Shown: positions 1-6,772 of the stretch, one piece after another
Numbering within the stretch: position 1 is the first letter of the stretch
Layout: each line of letters starts with the position of its first letter
NCBI GenBank assembly: GCA_030612725.1
Contig: JAUWNJ010000002.1
Span: 1 to 64,000, forward strand
DNA: 64,000 nt
Reading direction: 5' to 3'
Source of the DNA: Planctomycetales bacterium
GTDB taxonomy: Bacteria > Planctomycetota > Phycisphaerae > SM23-33
Program-made: the position numbers and the translations under genes
Notes under the pieces: model-generated
Seen by the model: the letters and a program-made list of their open reading frames with translations, nothing else
Told to the model about the DNA's origin: nothing
Databases searched by the model: none

Positions 1-765
1 AGGGGTCAGGAACCTTTTTTGGCGTCATGTTGCTTTCCTTTGTCTTTTCGCGGTCGCCCGCGAGTGCGAAGCGTCGCCTCCAAACCAAGCCGACGCGCTA
101 TCTTCGCAACCCAACCTTCCCCGCCGAACGGACGGGACCGCGTAACGCACGTCCGCAGGGCTGCCAATTCCTCTTTTGTCTCCGGTCGATTCACCAATTC
201 CAGCCAATCCGCCGGACAAGGAAGCGGACCCTCGGACAGCAGCGACTTCTGCTGGTCATCTCCCGATACCCGACGCCACAGGCTGCCCCATCGCCACTGC
301 TCGGCCCGTTCGACCAAGCCGGCGCGAAGCGCGTTGCGTTCCACGTACCGGCAGAGAGCCAGATAATGGGCGTCACCCTCCACCGGGAAACTCTTGAACC
401 GCCCCTGGTACACGTGTCCGCTGCCGGCTGTTCCGTGCAACGCATGCCATCGCTGCGTGTGCGTGACTGTCAGCCACCGCATGAACTCCGACAGGTCGCC
501 GTCGCTCCGTGGCCAGAGGACAAGGTGCCAATGATTCGGCATCAGACAGTACGAGATCGTCCGCATTGCCACGCGCGCGTGCGCTTCGGCCAACACTTGC
601 TCGAACAACTCATAATCTCCCCGATTATCGCATATCTGCATCCGGGCGTTTGCCCGGTTCAACACATGATAAATCATCCCACCGATAGATGCTCTGGGCC
701 ATCTTGGCATAACCAAATTCTACCAATCATAACACCAAAAGCAACAAAAAAGGTTCCTGACCCCT
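1..765 (-). mobile_element. Complete RAYT (IS200-like Y1 transposase) element
   Basis: The first 20 bases (AGGGGTCAGGAACCTTTTTT) recur as an exact reverse complement at 746-765, so the two arms bracket a single transposase gene. The transposase stop codon (6-8) lies inside the left arm. The termini therefore behave as element ends rather than as a chance terminator. Whether the element extends left of base 1 cannot be seen. Target duplications cannot be checked because the left flank is outside the window. Confidence 0.8.
6..710 (-). CDS. REP-associated tyrosine transposase (RAYT, Y1_Tnp family)
   Basis: The 234-residue product opens with the RAYT-type stretch MPRWPRASIGGMIYHVLNRA and carries the HUH motif MPNHWHLVLWP around residues 57-67. 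The expected helix follows (YVERNALRAGLV), with the catalytic Tyr in that region, then WRWGSLW. Members are single-strand DNA transposases that act on palindromic REP-like ends by a 5'-phosphotyrosine intermediate. The ATG at 710 is preferred over a TTG two codons upstream because it gives the conserved MPR start; no clear ribosome binding site is seen. The basic tail (GRPRKDKGK) is usual for the family. The gene is bracketed by 20-bp perfect inverted repeats, which supports an intact, possibly active element. Confidence 0.9.
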   Translation of the reverse strand: MPRWPRASIGGMIYHVLNRANARMQICDNRGDYELFEQVLAEAHARVAMRTISYCLMPNHWHLVLWPRSDGDLSEFMRWLTVTHTQRWHALHGTAGSGHVYQGRFKSFPVEGDAHYLALCRYVERNALRAGLVERAEQWRWGSLWRRVSGDDQQKSLLSEGPLPCPADWLELVNRPETKEELAALRTCVTRSRPFGGEGWVAKIARRLGLEATLRTRGRPRKDKGKQHDAKKGS

Positions 766-776
766 TTAATCCCCCT

Positions 777-950
777 TTAATTCCGCCTATGCCTGACGCC
801 GTTCTGACAGCGTTTCCACTGCCCCAAACGAGTGGTTTTAACCCTATCCAGCCCCTCCGCACCGACCATTTCGCGGTTCATTCTCGCGCCGTTCTGCCAC
901 CCATCAACATCCAGCGAGAGCCGGTCTGTCAGGGAGACTTCTCGATTCAT
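777..950 (-). CDS. Small hypothetical ORF between RAYT element and attC-like site
   Basis: A 57-codon reading frame starts with ATG at 950, behind a weak GTGAGG, and ends at TAA 777-779. The product (MNREVSLTDRLSLDVDGW...) has no recognised domain. It sits just downstream, in the minus direction, of the attC-like hairpin at 985-1036, where a second integron-type cassette would begin, so it could be a cassette ORF. It could equally be chance or a decayed fragment. Low confidence. Confidence 0.2.
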   Translation of the reverse strand: MNREVSLTDRLSLDVDGWQNGARMNREMVGAEGLDRVKTTRLGQWKRCQNGVRHRRN

Positions 951-984
951 GCCTCACAACCTGGCTGCGGTGTGCGAGCCCTAT

Positions 985-1036
985 CCTAACGTCAAGGTCA
1001 GCGGCGGTATGCCGTCCGTTAGACCTGCTCGTTAGG
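985..1036 (-). other. attC-like recombination site (integron cassette type)
   Basis: The outer arms CCTAACG (985-991) and CGTTAGG (1030-1036) are exact inverted repeats. Inside them lies a second pair, AGGTC (995-999) and GACCT (1022-1026), separated from the outer arms by 3 nt on each side, with a GC-rich terminal segment. This R-spacer-L ... L-spacer-R layout is that of a short attC. Read on the minus strand it follows the gene at 1057-2130, as an attC should. At 52 nt it is at the short end for attC. No integrase gene is in the window. Confidence 0.45.
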
Positions 1037-1056
1037 TGCCGAGGATCCACCAAACA

Positions 1057-2130
1057 TTACCACCCACGGGCCTTCGCCTGCACTCTCAGTGCCTTGAACG
1101 CGGGCTTGTCGGTTCCACCTTGATCGTGTGTCCGAAGCCCGAGTGTCCCAAGGTAGCCGATGAAGGCTCGGTCACTGATTCCGTAATATTTTGCATCGTG
1201 CTCCACGTCCTTCATCGGCAGGTCATGCAGCCAGACGAACATCACCATCCTAACTTGCTTGGCGTGAGCGTCCCACGCGGCGAACACCTGCTCTATGAAC
1301 TCCTTCTGGAGTTCCGGCGAGCTGCCGCAGTCCGCCCCGGACGGGTATCCCGCCTCGGTGATATGAATAGTCTTGCCGGGAAACGCATGGCACATACTGG
1401 CGAAATCGTTACATACTTCAGTCGGTGGACGGACCTTGTACTCCCTCGTCAACGGGTAGTACGACACCATGACCACGTCGGTTACGCGATTCAACTTGGC
1501 GACAAACTTCTCAGTTGCCCCGGCAAACGCACCGAATGTCAGGTTGGACCCGATTCTCACGCCAGATCGTTTGTCGAGGATGTGTTTGCGTGCGGCGATG
1601 AAAAACGTCGTGTACTGCGCCCACTTCTTGCTGTCGGTGCCGAGTGAAGCATCGACCTCGTTGCCAATCGACACATCCGCCAGTTCGACATCCGGGAGTT
1701 GACCGATCACCCACTCAGCAAATGCGTTAAAGCGGGCAATCACCCCGGGGTCGTCCAACGGCCTGTCGCGTAGGTCGGCCGGATAGCGGTTGTTGTTCGT
1801 GTCGAACGTAGCCAACCGCAAGCTGACCCGGACTTTGCTTGCCCCATAAAAAGCATTGGCCACTTTCGGCAATGGGGACTCAAACTTGCCGGGGGCCTTC
1901 TCCACATCATCCCATGCCAACGAGAGGCTGACGACTTGCATGCCGGCCGAACGAGCGATCCGGAAAGCAGCATCAAAATCCTTGTTGGCGGGCTCGGTAA
2001 TGGCAATGCCCAGCAACCGACCGTCCGCCTTGGTTGTCTCGGCGAGTGAACTGTTCGGGTTGACTTCTTCTTGGCAACTTACCTGGCATCCCAAGAACAT
2101 GACCATCAAAGTGATGATGAAGTAGCGCAT
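1057..2130 (-). CDS. Lipoprotein with TIM-barrel glycoside hydrolase-like domain
   Basis: The ATG at 2130 follows AGGAAGG and gives a lipoprotein signal (MRYFIITLMVMFLGCQVSC), so the 357-residue product should be lipid-anchored outside the inner membrane. The barrel-like sequence has SIGNEVD mid-protein and HITEAGYPSG near residue 270. These fit the acid/base Asn-Glu on strand 4 and the nucleophile Glu on strand 7 of clan GH-A hydrolases. Substrate and family cannot be named; GH53-like and related uncharacterised barrels are possible. A longer frame exists upstream of 2130 but lacks the signal peptide logic. The gene is flanked by an attC-like hairpin at its 3' side and a GTTAGGC core at its 5' side, with RAYT DNA beyond, so recent acquisition as a cassette is plausible. 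Confidence 0.7.
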   Translation of the reverse strand: MRYFIITLMVMFLGCQVSCQEEVNPNSSLAETTKADGRLLGIAITEPANKDFDAAFRIARSAGMQVVSLSLAWDDVEKAPGKFESPLPKVANAFYGASKVRVSLRLATFDTNNNRYPADLRDRPLDDPGVIARFNAFAEWVIGQLPDVELADVSIGNEVDASLGTDSKKWAQYTTFFIAARKHILDKRSGVRIGSNLTFGAFAGATEKFVAKLNRVTDVVMVSYYPLTREYKVRPPTEVCNDFASMCHAFPGKTIHITEAGYPSGADCGSSPELQKEFIEQVFAAWDAHAKQVRMVMFVWLHDLPMKDVEHDAKYYGISDRAFIGYLGTLGLRTHDQGGTDKPAFKALRVQAKARGW

Positions 2131-2143
2131 CACCCTTCCTCGC

Positions 2144-2150
2144 CGCCTAA
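2144..2150 (-). other. GTTAGGC core-site motif upstream of the cassette-like gene
   Basis: On the minus strand GTTAGGC matches the integron core-site consensus GTTRRRY exactly and lies 14 nt before the start codon of the 1057-2130 lipoprotein gene. That is where the 5' boundary of a cassette would fall. Upstream of it are GC-rich hairpins (for example CGCGCT/AGCGCG) but no matching second arm, so this is a half site. Confidence 0.35.
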
Positions 2151-2306
2151 CACCCCAAACACGCGCTGGGGAGCGCGACATAGCATGCCCGCCGCTATCA
2201 AGCCGCATAGATTGTACCCGTAAATCCTGAACAGTCAAGGGGGAAAAAAGAGGGGATCGCGTGCAGCGGGCATCGAAAAAGGCTGGCTCTTCTAATAGTA
2301 ATTAAT

Positions 2307-2404
2307 AGTAATTAAGCACTTAAGGGGACGGAGCACTTAATTATCCTTTCTTCTGGTTTTGCTCCTTGATTTTGGGGCCTGAAAATAGGGGACGCTCCTA
2401 TTTT
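2307..2404. repeat. RAYT-end-like hairpins in the gap 2131-2432
   Basis: The gap holds a TAGTAATTAA tandem word and GCACTTAA twice (2316-2323 and 2333-2340) around GGGGACGGA. It also holds an AAAATAGG/CCTATTTT hairpin (2382-2389 and 2397-2404) with GGACGCT in the loop. In composition and layout these resemble the terminal palindromes that RAYT transposases act on, but no transposase is adjacent. No gene is seen in the 300-nt gap. Confidence 0.5.
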
Positions 2405-2432
2405 TCCATGCTATATTTTCTCTGCGACGGTT

Positions 2433-3515
2433 CTATCCCGCTATCTTCATTTTCACGCCTTCGGTTTTCCACTTTTCCAGTAGTTTCTGGAGCGTGTCAA
2501 GCGTGCTCTGAAGTTGTTTTGTGGTATTGATGAGGTTTTCGTACAGGGCGGGGTCGTTGATGATTTTACCGGCAGTTCCGGTTCCTTTTTCTATCTTGAC
2601 GGCAGTGCGATGCAGCGAGGTCAGCACTTTCCCCAGGCGGTCGGCATCGACCGTCAGGTGGCCCATAAGATCGCCGAACCGTTTGGATGCTGATTTCGTA
2701 GCGCTGGATATATCCCCCGCCATTGAACCCAAGTCTTCCATTGCTTCGGTGGCTGCGGTTGCGGCGATATTGAAGTTTGCAAGAGCGGCCTTGAAATTCG
2801 CCTGGTTTTCCTTGTCGCCGAGGTTTTTATTTATGGCTTCCAGCGCGGCATCGAGTTTCGCCAGTATTGTGTGGAAATTCGGCGGCGCGGGCGGTTTCGG
2901 CGTGGCTGGTGCGCTGGTTGTTGTCGTAGCGGCCGGGGCTGTGGTTGTAGCCGGTGGGGGGGCGAAAAAGGCGTTCAGCGTTCCGGCAAGAGATTTAAAA
3001 CTTACCATTGCCTCGCGGATGTCACTAACCATACCTTCCGGAAGTATGCCGCTGTCTCCGCCTTTTTTGCGAGTGATGGCGATTGTTTCGACGTGGTCGC
3101 GTGGTATCCAGGCCAGTGGTCCCTTGGTAACCGGGTCGATCCGTTCCGAACCCGGAGGTCCGTCGTCGGGGCTTAACCTGAGCGATGCTCCGCTCGAAAA
3201 ACCTCCGTGGGAGATGTATGCGTTGATGTCGCCGGGAATGTCGATTTTCCGGTCGATGGTGGCGATCATGGTAACGCCTTCGCGCGCGTTACCTTGGGCG
3301 ATTTCTATCTCGGAGATACGCCCGATCCTGAGGCCGACCATCGTTACGTCCGATCCTACTCGCAGGCCTCCGGTGTTGTAGGAAGTGAACTTCACTTGGT
3401 ATCCGGGTCGCATAAAGGCCGGTAACTCCTGGAAGATGAGGATCATCCCGCCGAGGATGATTACCGCCACCAGGACCGTTACTCCGACAAGTACGTTACG
3501 TCTTTTTTCCGTCAT
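2433..3515 (-). CDS. mlaD: MlaD family (MCE domain) lipid-transport protein
   Basis: The product has one N-terminal membrane segment (about residues 8-28, VLVGVTVLVAVIILGGMILI). A single MCE domain follows, with the typical GLRVGSDVTMVGLRIGRISEIEI. After it come a Thr/Ala/Pro-rich linker (about residues 180-215) and a long helical tail. MlaD-type proteins form periplasmic hexamers that pass phospholipids between the inner-membrane ABC complex and the outer membrane. The start at 3515 overlaps the end of mlaF by 20 nt, showing an mlaF-mlaD operon. The Pro/Thr linker and C-terminal helices make it about twice the length of E. coli MlaD. No mlaE permease gene is adjacent. Confidence 0.88.
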   Translation of the reverse strand: MTEKRRNVLVGVTVLVAVIILGGMILIFQELPAFMRPGYQVKFTSYNTGGLRVGSDVTMVGLRIGRISEIEIAQGNAREGVTMIATIDRKIDIPGDINAYISHGGFSSGASLRLSPDDGPPGSERIDPVTKGPLAWIPRDHVETIAITRKKGGDSGILPEGMVSDIREAMVSFKSLAGTLNAFFAPPPATTTAPAATTTTSAPATPKPPAPPNFHTILAKLDAALEAINKNLGDKENQANFKAALANFNIAATAATEAMEDLGSMAGDISSATKSASKRFGDLMGHLTVDADRLGKVLTSLHRTAVKIEKGTGTAGKIINDPALYENLINTTKQLQSTLDTLQKLLEKWKTEGVKMKIAG

Positions 3516-4314
3516 GATCGCCTTGGCCTCCAGCGTGTCCGTTTCGCAATTCGTCGAGTTCTTCCGGTGTGGCCTGACCATCGACGAACCTGACCACCAC
3601 GTCGTCGGTTATTTCCCGCAGCCCTTCGGGCGTTGTATCGACCAGTATCCGGTTATTATAAAGCATCACAATACGGTCGGCCACTTTCCGGGCGGAATCC
3701 ATATCGTGCGTAACGACCAGAGTGGTCGTTCTCAACTCGTTCTGTAGTTTGAGGATTAACTCATTAATCAGGTCCGCGCGAATCGGGTCAAGTCCGGTCG
3801 TCGGTTCGTCGTAGAGGATGACCTCCGGGTTCAGCGCGATGGCGCGGGCCAGGGCGACGCGTTTTTTTTGTCCGCCGGAGAGTTCTTCGGGCATCCGCTG
3901 CTGCATTCCGTCAAGCCCGACCAGACTGAGAACTCGCCGGCAACGCTGCTGCAATTCGGCTTCCGACCGGATTCCGTGCTCGATCAGCGGGAAATGGATA
4001 TTCTCTGCCACCGTCATCGAGTCGAACAAAGCATTACTTTGGAAGAGGAACCCGATACGTCGGCGGATCGGCACAAGTTGCCGTTCGGAAAGATTGGTGA
4101 TGTTCCTTCCGTCGAAGAAGACCTTTCCTCTATCGGGGCGAAGCAGGGCGACTATATGCTTGAGCAAGACCGTCTTTCCGCATCCGCTCGGGCCGATGAC
4201 GACCGTGGTCTGACCTCGAATAATGTTCAGGTCGAGGTCTTCCAGGACCGTATGGGCGTTGAAGGACTTATGTATCCCTTCCAGACGGATAATTGAGTCG
4301 GATTGTTCGGTCAT
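3496..4314 (-). CDS. mlaF: MlaF-type ABC transporter ATP-binding protein
   Basis: The 272-residue ATPase has Walker A GPSGCGKT (41-48), the signature LSGGQKKR (about 145) and Walker B VILYDEPTTGLD. It also has the MlaF-like stretch LFQSNALFDSMTVAENI after the Q-loop. It powers phospholipid trafficking with MlaE and MlaD. Its last 20 nt overlap mlaD, so the two are co-translated. Upstream lies a 200-nt repeat region rather than the expected mlaE permease, so the permease must be elsewhere. Assignment to MlaF rather than a generic ABC ATPase rests on the MCE neighbour. Confidence 0.9.
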   Translation of the reverse strand: MTEQSDSIIRLEGIHKSFNAHTVLEDLDLNIIRGQTTVVIGPSGCGKTVLLKHIVALLRPDRGKVFFDGRNITNLSERQLVPIRRRIGFLFQSNALFDSMTVAENIHFPLIEHGIRSEAELQQRCRRVLSLVGLDGMQQRMPEELSGGQKKRVALARAIALNPEVILYDEPTTGLDPIRADLINELILKLQNELRTTTLVVTHDMDSARKVADRIVMLYNNRILVDTTPEGLREITDDVVVRFVDGQATPEELDELRNGHAGGQGDHDGKKT

Positions 4315-4341
4315 TGGTATCTCGTTTTAGAGCATACAACA

Positions 4342-4518
4342 AAAAGAAATTCACCGCAGTCCGTAGGACTCTTCGAGAGAACGCAGAGACCGCAGAGAAA
4401 AAAGATTTTTGTTTTTTTTATAACTTATTCATCTCTGCGTTCTCTGCGTTCTCTGCGGTAAATGTTGTTTCTTCTGTTTTTTCTAACATCCCTGCGTTCT
4501 CTGCGGTGAATTTCTTTT
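4342..4518. repeat. Long inverted repeat built of CTCTGCGTTCTCTGCGGT words
   Basis: An 18-bp arm at 4342-4359 (AAAAGAAATTCACCGCAG) recurs as an exact reverse complement at 4501-4518. Between them are further copies of CTCTGCG/CGCAGAG words in both orientations. The right arm overlaps the stop codon (4517-4519) of the GNAT gene. The element separates mlaF from the GNAT gene. Confidence 0.85.
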
Positions 4519-4969
4519 ATTCTATTTCCAGTATCATCGCTATTTCATCGCAGGCGTCGGCTTTGGGGCAATGCAGGCAATCGCGCCAGACCTTGGTCGG
4601 AAGGGTTTCCTTATCGACGATCTCGAAGCCGAATCGGGCAAAAAATTCCGGCTCGTACGTAAGCGTGAATATACGTTTCAGCCCCAGGGCTTTTCCTTCT
4701 GCGATGGCGTGTTCAACGAGTTTTCGCCCGATACCTTTTTTTTGCATATTCGGATCGACCGCCAGCGAGCGGATTTCGCCCAGTTCACCCCACGAGATGG
4801 CCATCGCGGCACAACCGAGAAGCCGGTCGTCCCGGTAGCAGACGTGGAAATCGCGCAGCGAGCCGTAGATACTTTCCAGGCTGCGATGGAGCATCCGTTC
4901 CTGCTCGGCATAGTAATTAACGAGGCCTCGGATTGCTTCGGCGTCCGATATTTTCGCGGGTCGAACCAT
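4517..4969 (-). CDS. GNAT family N-acetyltransferase, ArgA-like short form
   Basis: This 150-residue GNAT protein shows motif A around residues 70-90 (IRSLAVDPNMQKKGIGRKLVEHA, with the acetyl-CoA loop Q-K-K-G-I-G-R). The tail CLHCPKADACDEIAM has a Cys-x-x-Cys pair and a further Cys, as in the stand-alone ArgA-type N-acetylglutamate synthases of several bacterial phyla. The likely reaction is acetyl transfer from acetyl-CoA to glutamate for arginine synthesis, but no arg genes are nearby, so the substrate is inferred. The start at 4969 is the only in-frame ATG that keeps the N-terminal strand. The stop lies in the adjacent inverted repeat. Confidence 0.75.
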   Translation of the reverse strand: MVRPAKISDAEAIRGLVNYYAEQERMLHRSLESIYGSLRDFHVCYRDDRLLGCAAMAISWGELGEIRSLAVDPNMQKKGIGRKLVEHAIAEGKALGLKRIFTLTYEPEFFARFGFEIVDKETLPTKVWRDCLHCPKADACDEIAMILEIE

Positions 4970-5026
4970 GCGCGATATTCTATATTACCGACGGCGGTGC
5001 TGCTACAACAAAGACCAAAACGTCAT

Positions 5027-5117
5027 CAGGGATGCAGGGGATACAGGGGATAAGAAATAATGGATTAACAGTAGAAAAAACAACAGGTTTTTATCCCGTG
5101 CATCCCCTGCATCCCTG
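5027..5117. repeat. Inverted repeat of GGATGCAGGGGAT words
   Basis: The arm at 5027-5053 (CAGGGATGCAGGGGATACAGG...) pairs with 5091-5117 with two mismatches. It is followed on the plus strand by a T-run at 5121-5128. It lies between the divergent GNAT gene and csrA. Confidence 0.75.
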
Positions 5118-5271
5118 CTATTTTTTTTGAAGGTGTCATATCGGCGGGGAAAAATCGGGAAAAATTGATTGACGGATAATTGACCTTACGGGGGTATCTT
5201 TCCGATAGAGATTATAGAATGGGATGACTGGACCCGTGTAAAGGTCCGCTATCCCGGCGAAGGAGCGCCGT

Positions 5272-5523
5272 ATGCTTGTGCTATCCAGACAACGTGACCA
5301 GACCATCATGATTGGTGATGACGTCGAGATCACTATCGTGGACATTCGAGGCGAGAAGGTTCGTCTGGGTATAACTGCCCCTGCCCACATACCCGTACAC
5401 CGCAAGGAGATATACGATTCCATGCGCCGGGAAAAACAGGCTGCCGGTCAGGGCGAAGACGGGCACATGGTCGAATCTCTCGCAAATCGCAAAAAAGACC
5501 ACAAATCGGAAACGGGGCATTAG
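5272..5523 (+). CDS. csrA: Carbon storage regulator CsrA
   Basis: The first 55 residues are a clear CsrA fold: MLVLSRQRDQTIMIGDDVEI, then VRLGITAPAHIPVHRKEIYD, with the RNA-binding strand-1 residues and the GITAP loop intact. The homodimer binds GGA motifs in mRNA leaders and changes translation or stability. Length is 83 residues, with a charged extension past residue 60. The start follows AAGGAG (5260-5265). The last codons and the TAG stop fall inside a repeat of TTGGCATTTGGCATT words, which may have set the length of the extension. In many bacteria CsrA works with the flagellar protein FliW, which is not in this window. Confidence 0.95.
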   Translation: MLVLSRQRDQTIMIGDDVEITIVDIRGEKVRLGITAPAHIPVHRKEIYDSMRREKQAAGQGEDGHMVESLANRKKDHKSETGH

Positions 5524-5663
5524 GCACTTGGCATTTGGCATTGGTAGTAAGAGGGTAGTTGCACCTCTTTTCTTTAAATTTCGCGTTTTTTATCTCATCG
5601 TGGAATTAAACAGAAAAAATCTTCACAGACTCTGTGCCACCAATGCCTAATGCCTAATGCCTG
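5521..5663. repeat. Inverted repeat of TAGGCATTTGGCATT words between convergent genes
   Basis: Words at 5521-5544 (TAGGCACTTGGCATTTGGCA...) are answered by CCAATGCCTAATGCCTAATG... at 5640-5663. The element lies between the ends of csrA (+) and the HD-GYP gene (-), where a bidirectional terminator would be expected. The csrA stop codon is in the left arm. Confidence 0.7.
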
Positions 5664-5670
5664 ACGCCTT

Positions 5671-6645
5671 TTATACTTGCGTTAGCATCGCCTCCGGGAT
5701 TGGAGTTTCGGTAGTTTCGCTTTTTGTGGCTTGCTGGGCTTTTTGCAGATTCTTCATGTGCAGCACCTCTTCCAGGGCGGAGACGCATTTCTCGTCATAG
5801 CCGGCGGGGCTGCAACGTTGTAATTCATTCATTGCTTCGATTGGAGGCAGGGCGGAACGGTGTGGACGGTCGTGGGTCATGGCGTCGTAAGCATCGGCAA
5901 CTGCCAGTATTCTCGCCGATACCGGAATATCGTCGGATTTCAACTCGTGGGGGTATCCGGTACCGTTCATTCGTTCGTGATGGTAGCGGATTGTCGGTAG
6001 CATTTCGGCCATGAAGGTCAGAGGTTCCAGGATGCGGTAGGAAATCTCGGCGTGCATCTTGATCGTGCGAAACTCCTCGTTACCAAGGAGCGACGGTTTG
6101 TTGAGGATGTGCTCCGGTACGGATAAAAGACCAATGTCGTGTACCTGTCCCGACAGATCGAGCATTCGGCACTGATAATCGTCCAGCCCAAGTTTTTCGC
6201 CTATCTTCCTGGCGAGGCGCCCGATTCGCTTGCTCCTGCCACGGGTGTAAGGGTCGCGGTTTTCAACGGCGGAAACTATCCGTCGGAGAACCTTGAAATA
6301 GTGGTGTTCCGCCCGAAGGGCGGATTCATGCGTGTCGAGGTGTTTGCGATGGAGTTGTCTGACGCCCCGGCCAACCTGGAGCATAGCACCGGTCGATACC
6401 AACAGGACAATGGCCGCCAGGACAACAATTCCGCCATGGCTCTCCTGCAATACCATTGCATAGACGCCCAGCGCGATGGCGATGGCGGATATGCACATTG
6501 AGCGGGCAACTTCACCGGCGCCGCCAACAAATTTTATTCGTCCGAACAAGATACAAACACCCTCCGCCAGAAAAAATACTCCGTTCCCTATTGTAAGGTT
6601 ACGATTTCTTCGGCAAAGAAGCGGTGGAATATTCGTTTTTTCCAT
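5671..6645 (-). CDS. HD-GYP domain protein, probable cyclic-di-GMP phosphodiesterase
   Basis: The start at 6645 gives a 324-residue protein with two or more membrane segments in the first 85 residues, then an HD-GYP domain. Signature elements are HDIGLLSVPEHIL, MHAEISYRIL, RYHHERMNGTGYP and ADAYDAMTHDRPHR. The metal-binding HD and the HHE..GxGYP block are all intact, so it is probably an active c-di-GMP (or cGAMP) hydrolase in the cytoplasm, held to the membrane. No RNA-binding or receiver domain is fused. A longer frame runs upstream but would cross repeat DNA. It neighbours the GAF-SpoIIE gene on the same strand across a repeat, which suggests a shared signalling role. Confidence 0.85.
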   Translation of the reverse strand: MEKTNIPPLLCRRNRNLTIGNGVFFLAEGVCILFGRIKFVGGAGEVARSMCISAIAIALGVYAMVLQESHGGIVVLAAIVLLVSTGAMLQVGRGVRQLHRKHLDTHESALRAEHHYFKVLRRIVSAVENRDPYTRGRSKRIGRLARKIGEKLGLDDYQCRMLDLSGQVHDIGLLSVPEHILNKPSLLGNEEFRTIKMHAEISYRILEPLTFMAEMLPTIRYHHERMNGTGYPHELKSDDIPVSARILAVADAYDAMTHDRPHRSALPPIEAMNELQRCSPAGYDEKCVSALEEVLHMKNLQKAQQATKSETTETPIPEAMLTQV

Positions 6646-6699
6646 AAAAATGCTGAAATAAAAATAGGGATTAAAAACAGGGATCAGGGACTTGGGATT

Positions 6700-6772
6700 A
6701 GGGACTTGGCAAAAGAAAAAAAGTGAGACTCCGCTACGTTTCGCCCCGTTCTTCTTTTTTTGCCAAGTCCCT
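6700..6772. repeat. Inverted repeat AGGGACTTGGCA ... TGCCAAGTCCCT, copy 1
   Basis: Perfect 12-bp arms at 6700-6711 and 6761-6772 enclose GAGACTCCGCT(A/G)CGT(T/C)TCG... . Almost the same sequence recurs near 37313-37375. The right arm contains the stop codon (6771-6773) of the GAF-SpoIIE gene. Confidence 0.85.

Noticed and set aside
27-989. Long plus-strand open frame across the first kilobase
   Set aside because: It is antisense to the RAYT gene, runs through its terminal repeats and has no domain; it is a shadow of the real gene.
1-2432. Integron integrase for the cassette-like gene
   Set aside because: No tyrosine recombinase reading frame is present on either strand; only cassette-type sites are seen.
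4315-4516. MlaE permease expected next to mlaF
   Set aside because: The region is an inverted repeat with no coding potential; mlaE is not in the window.
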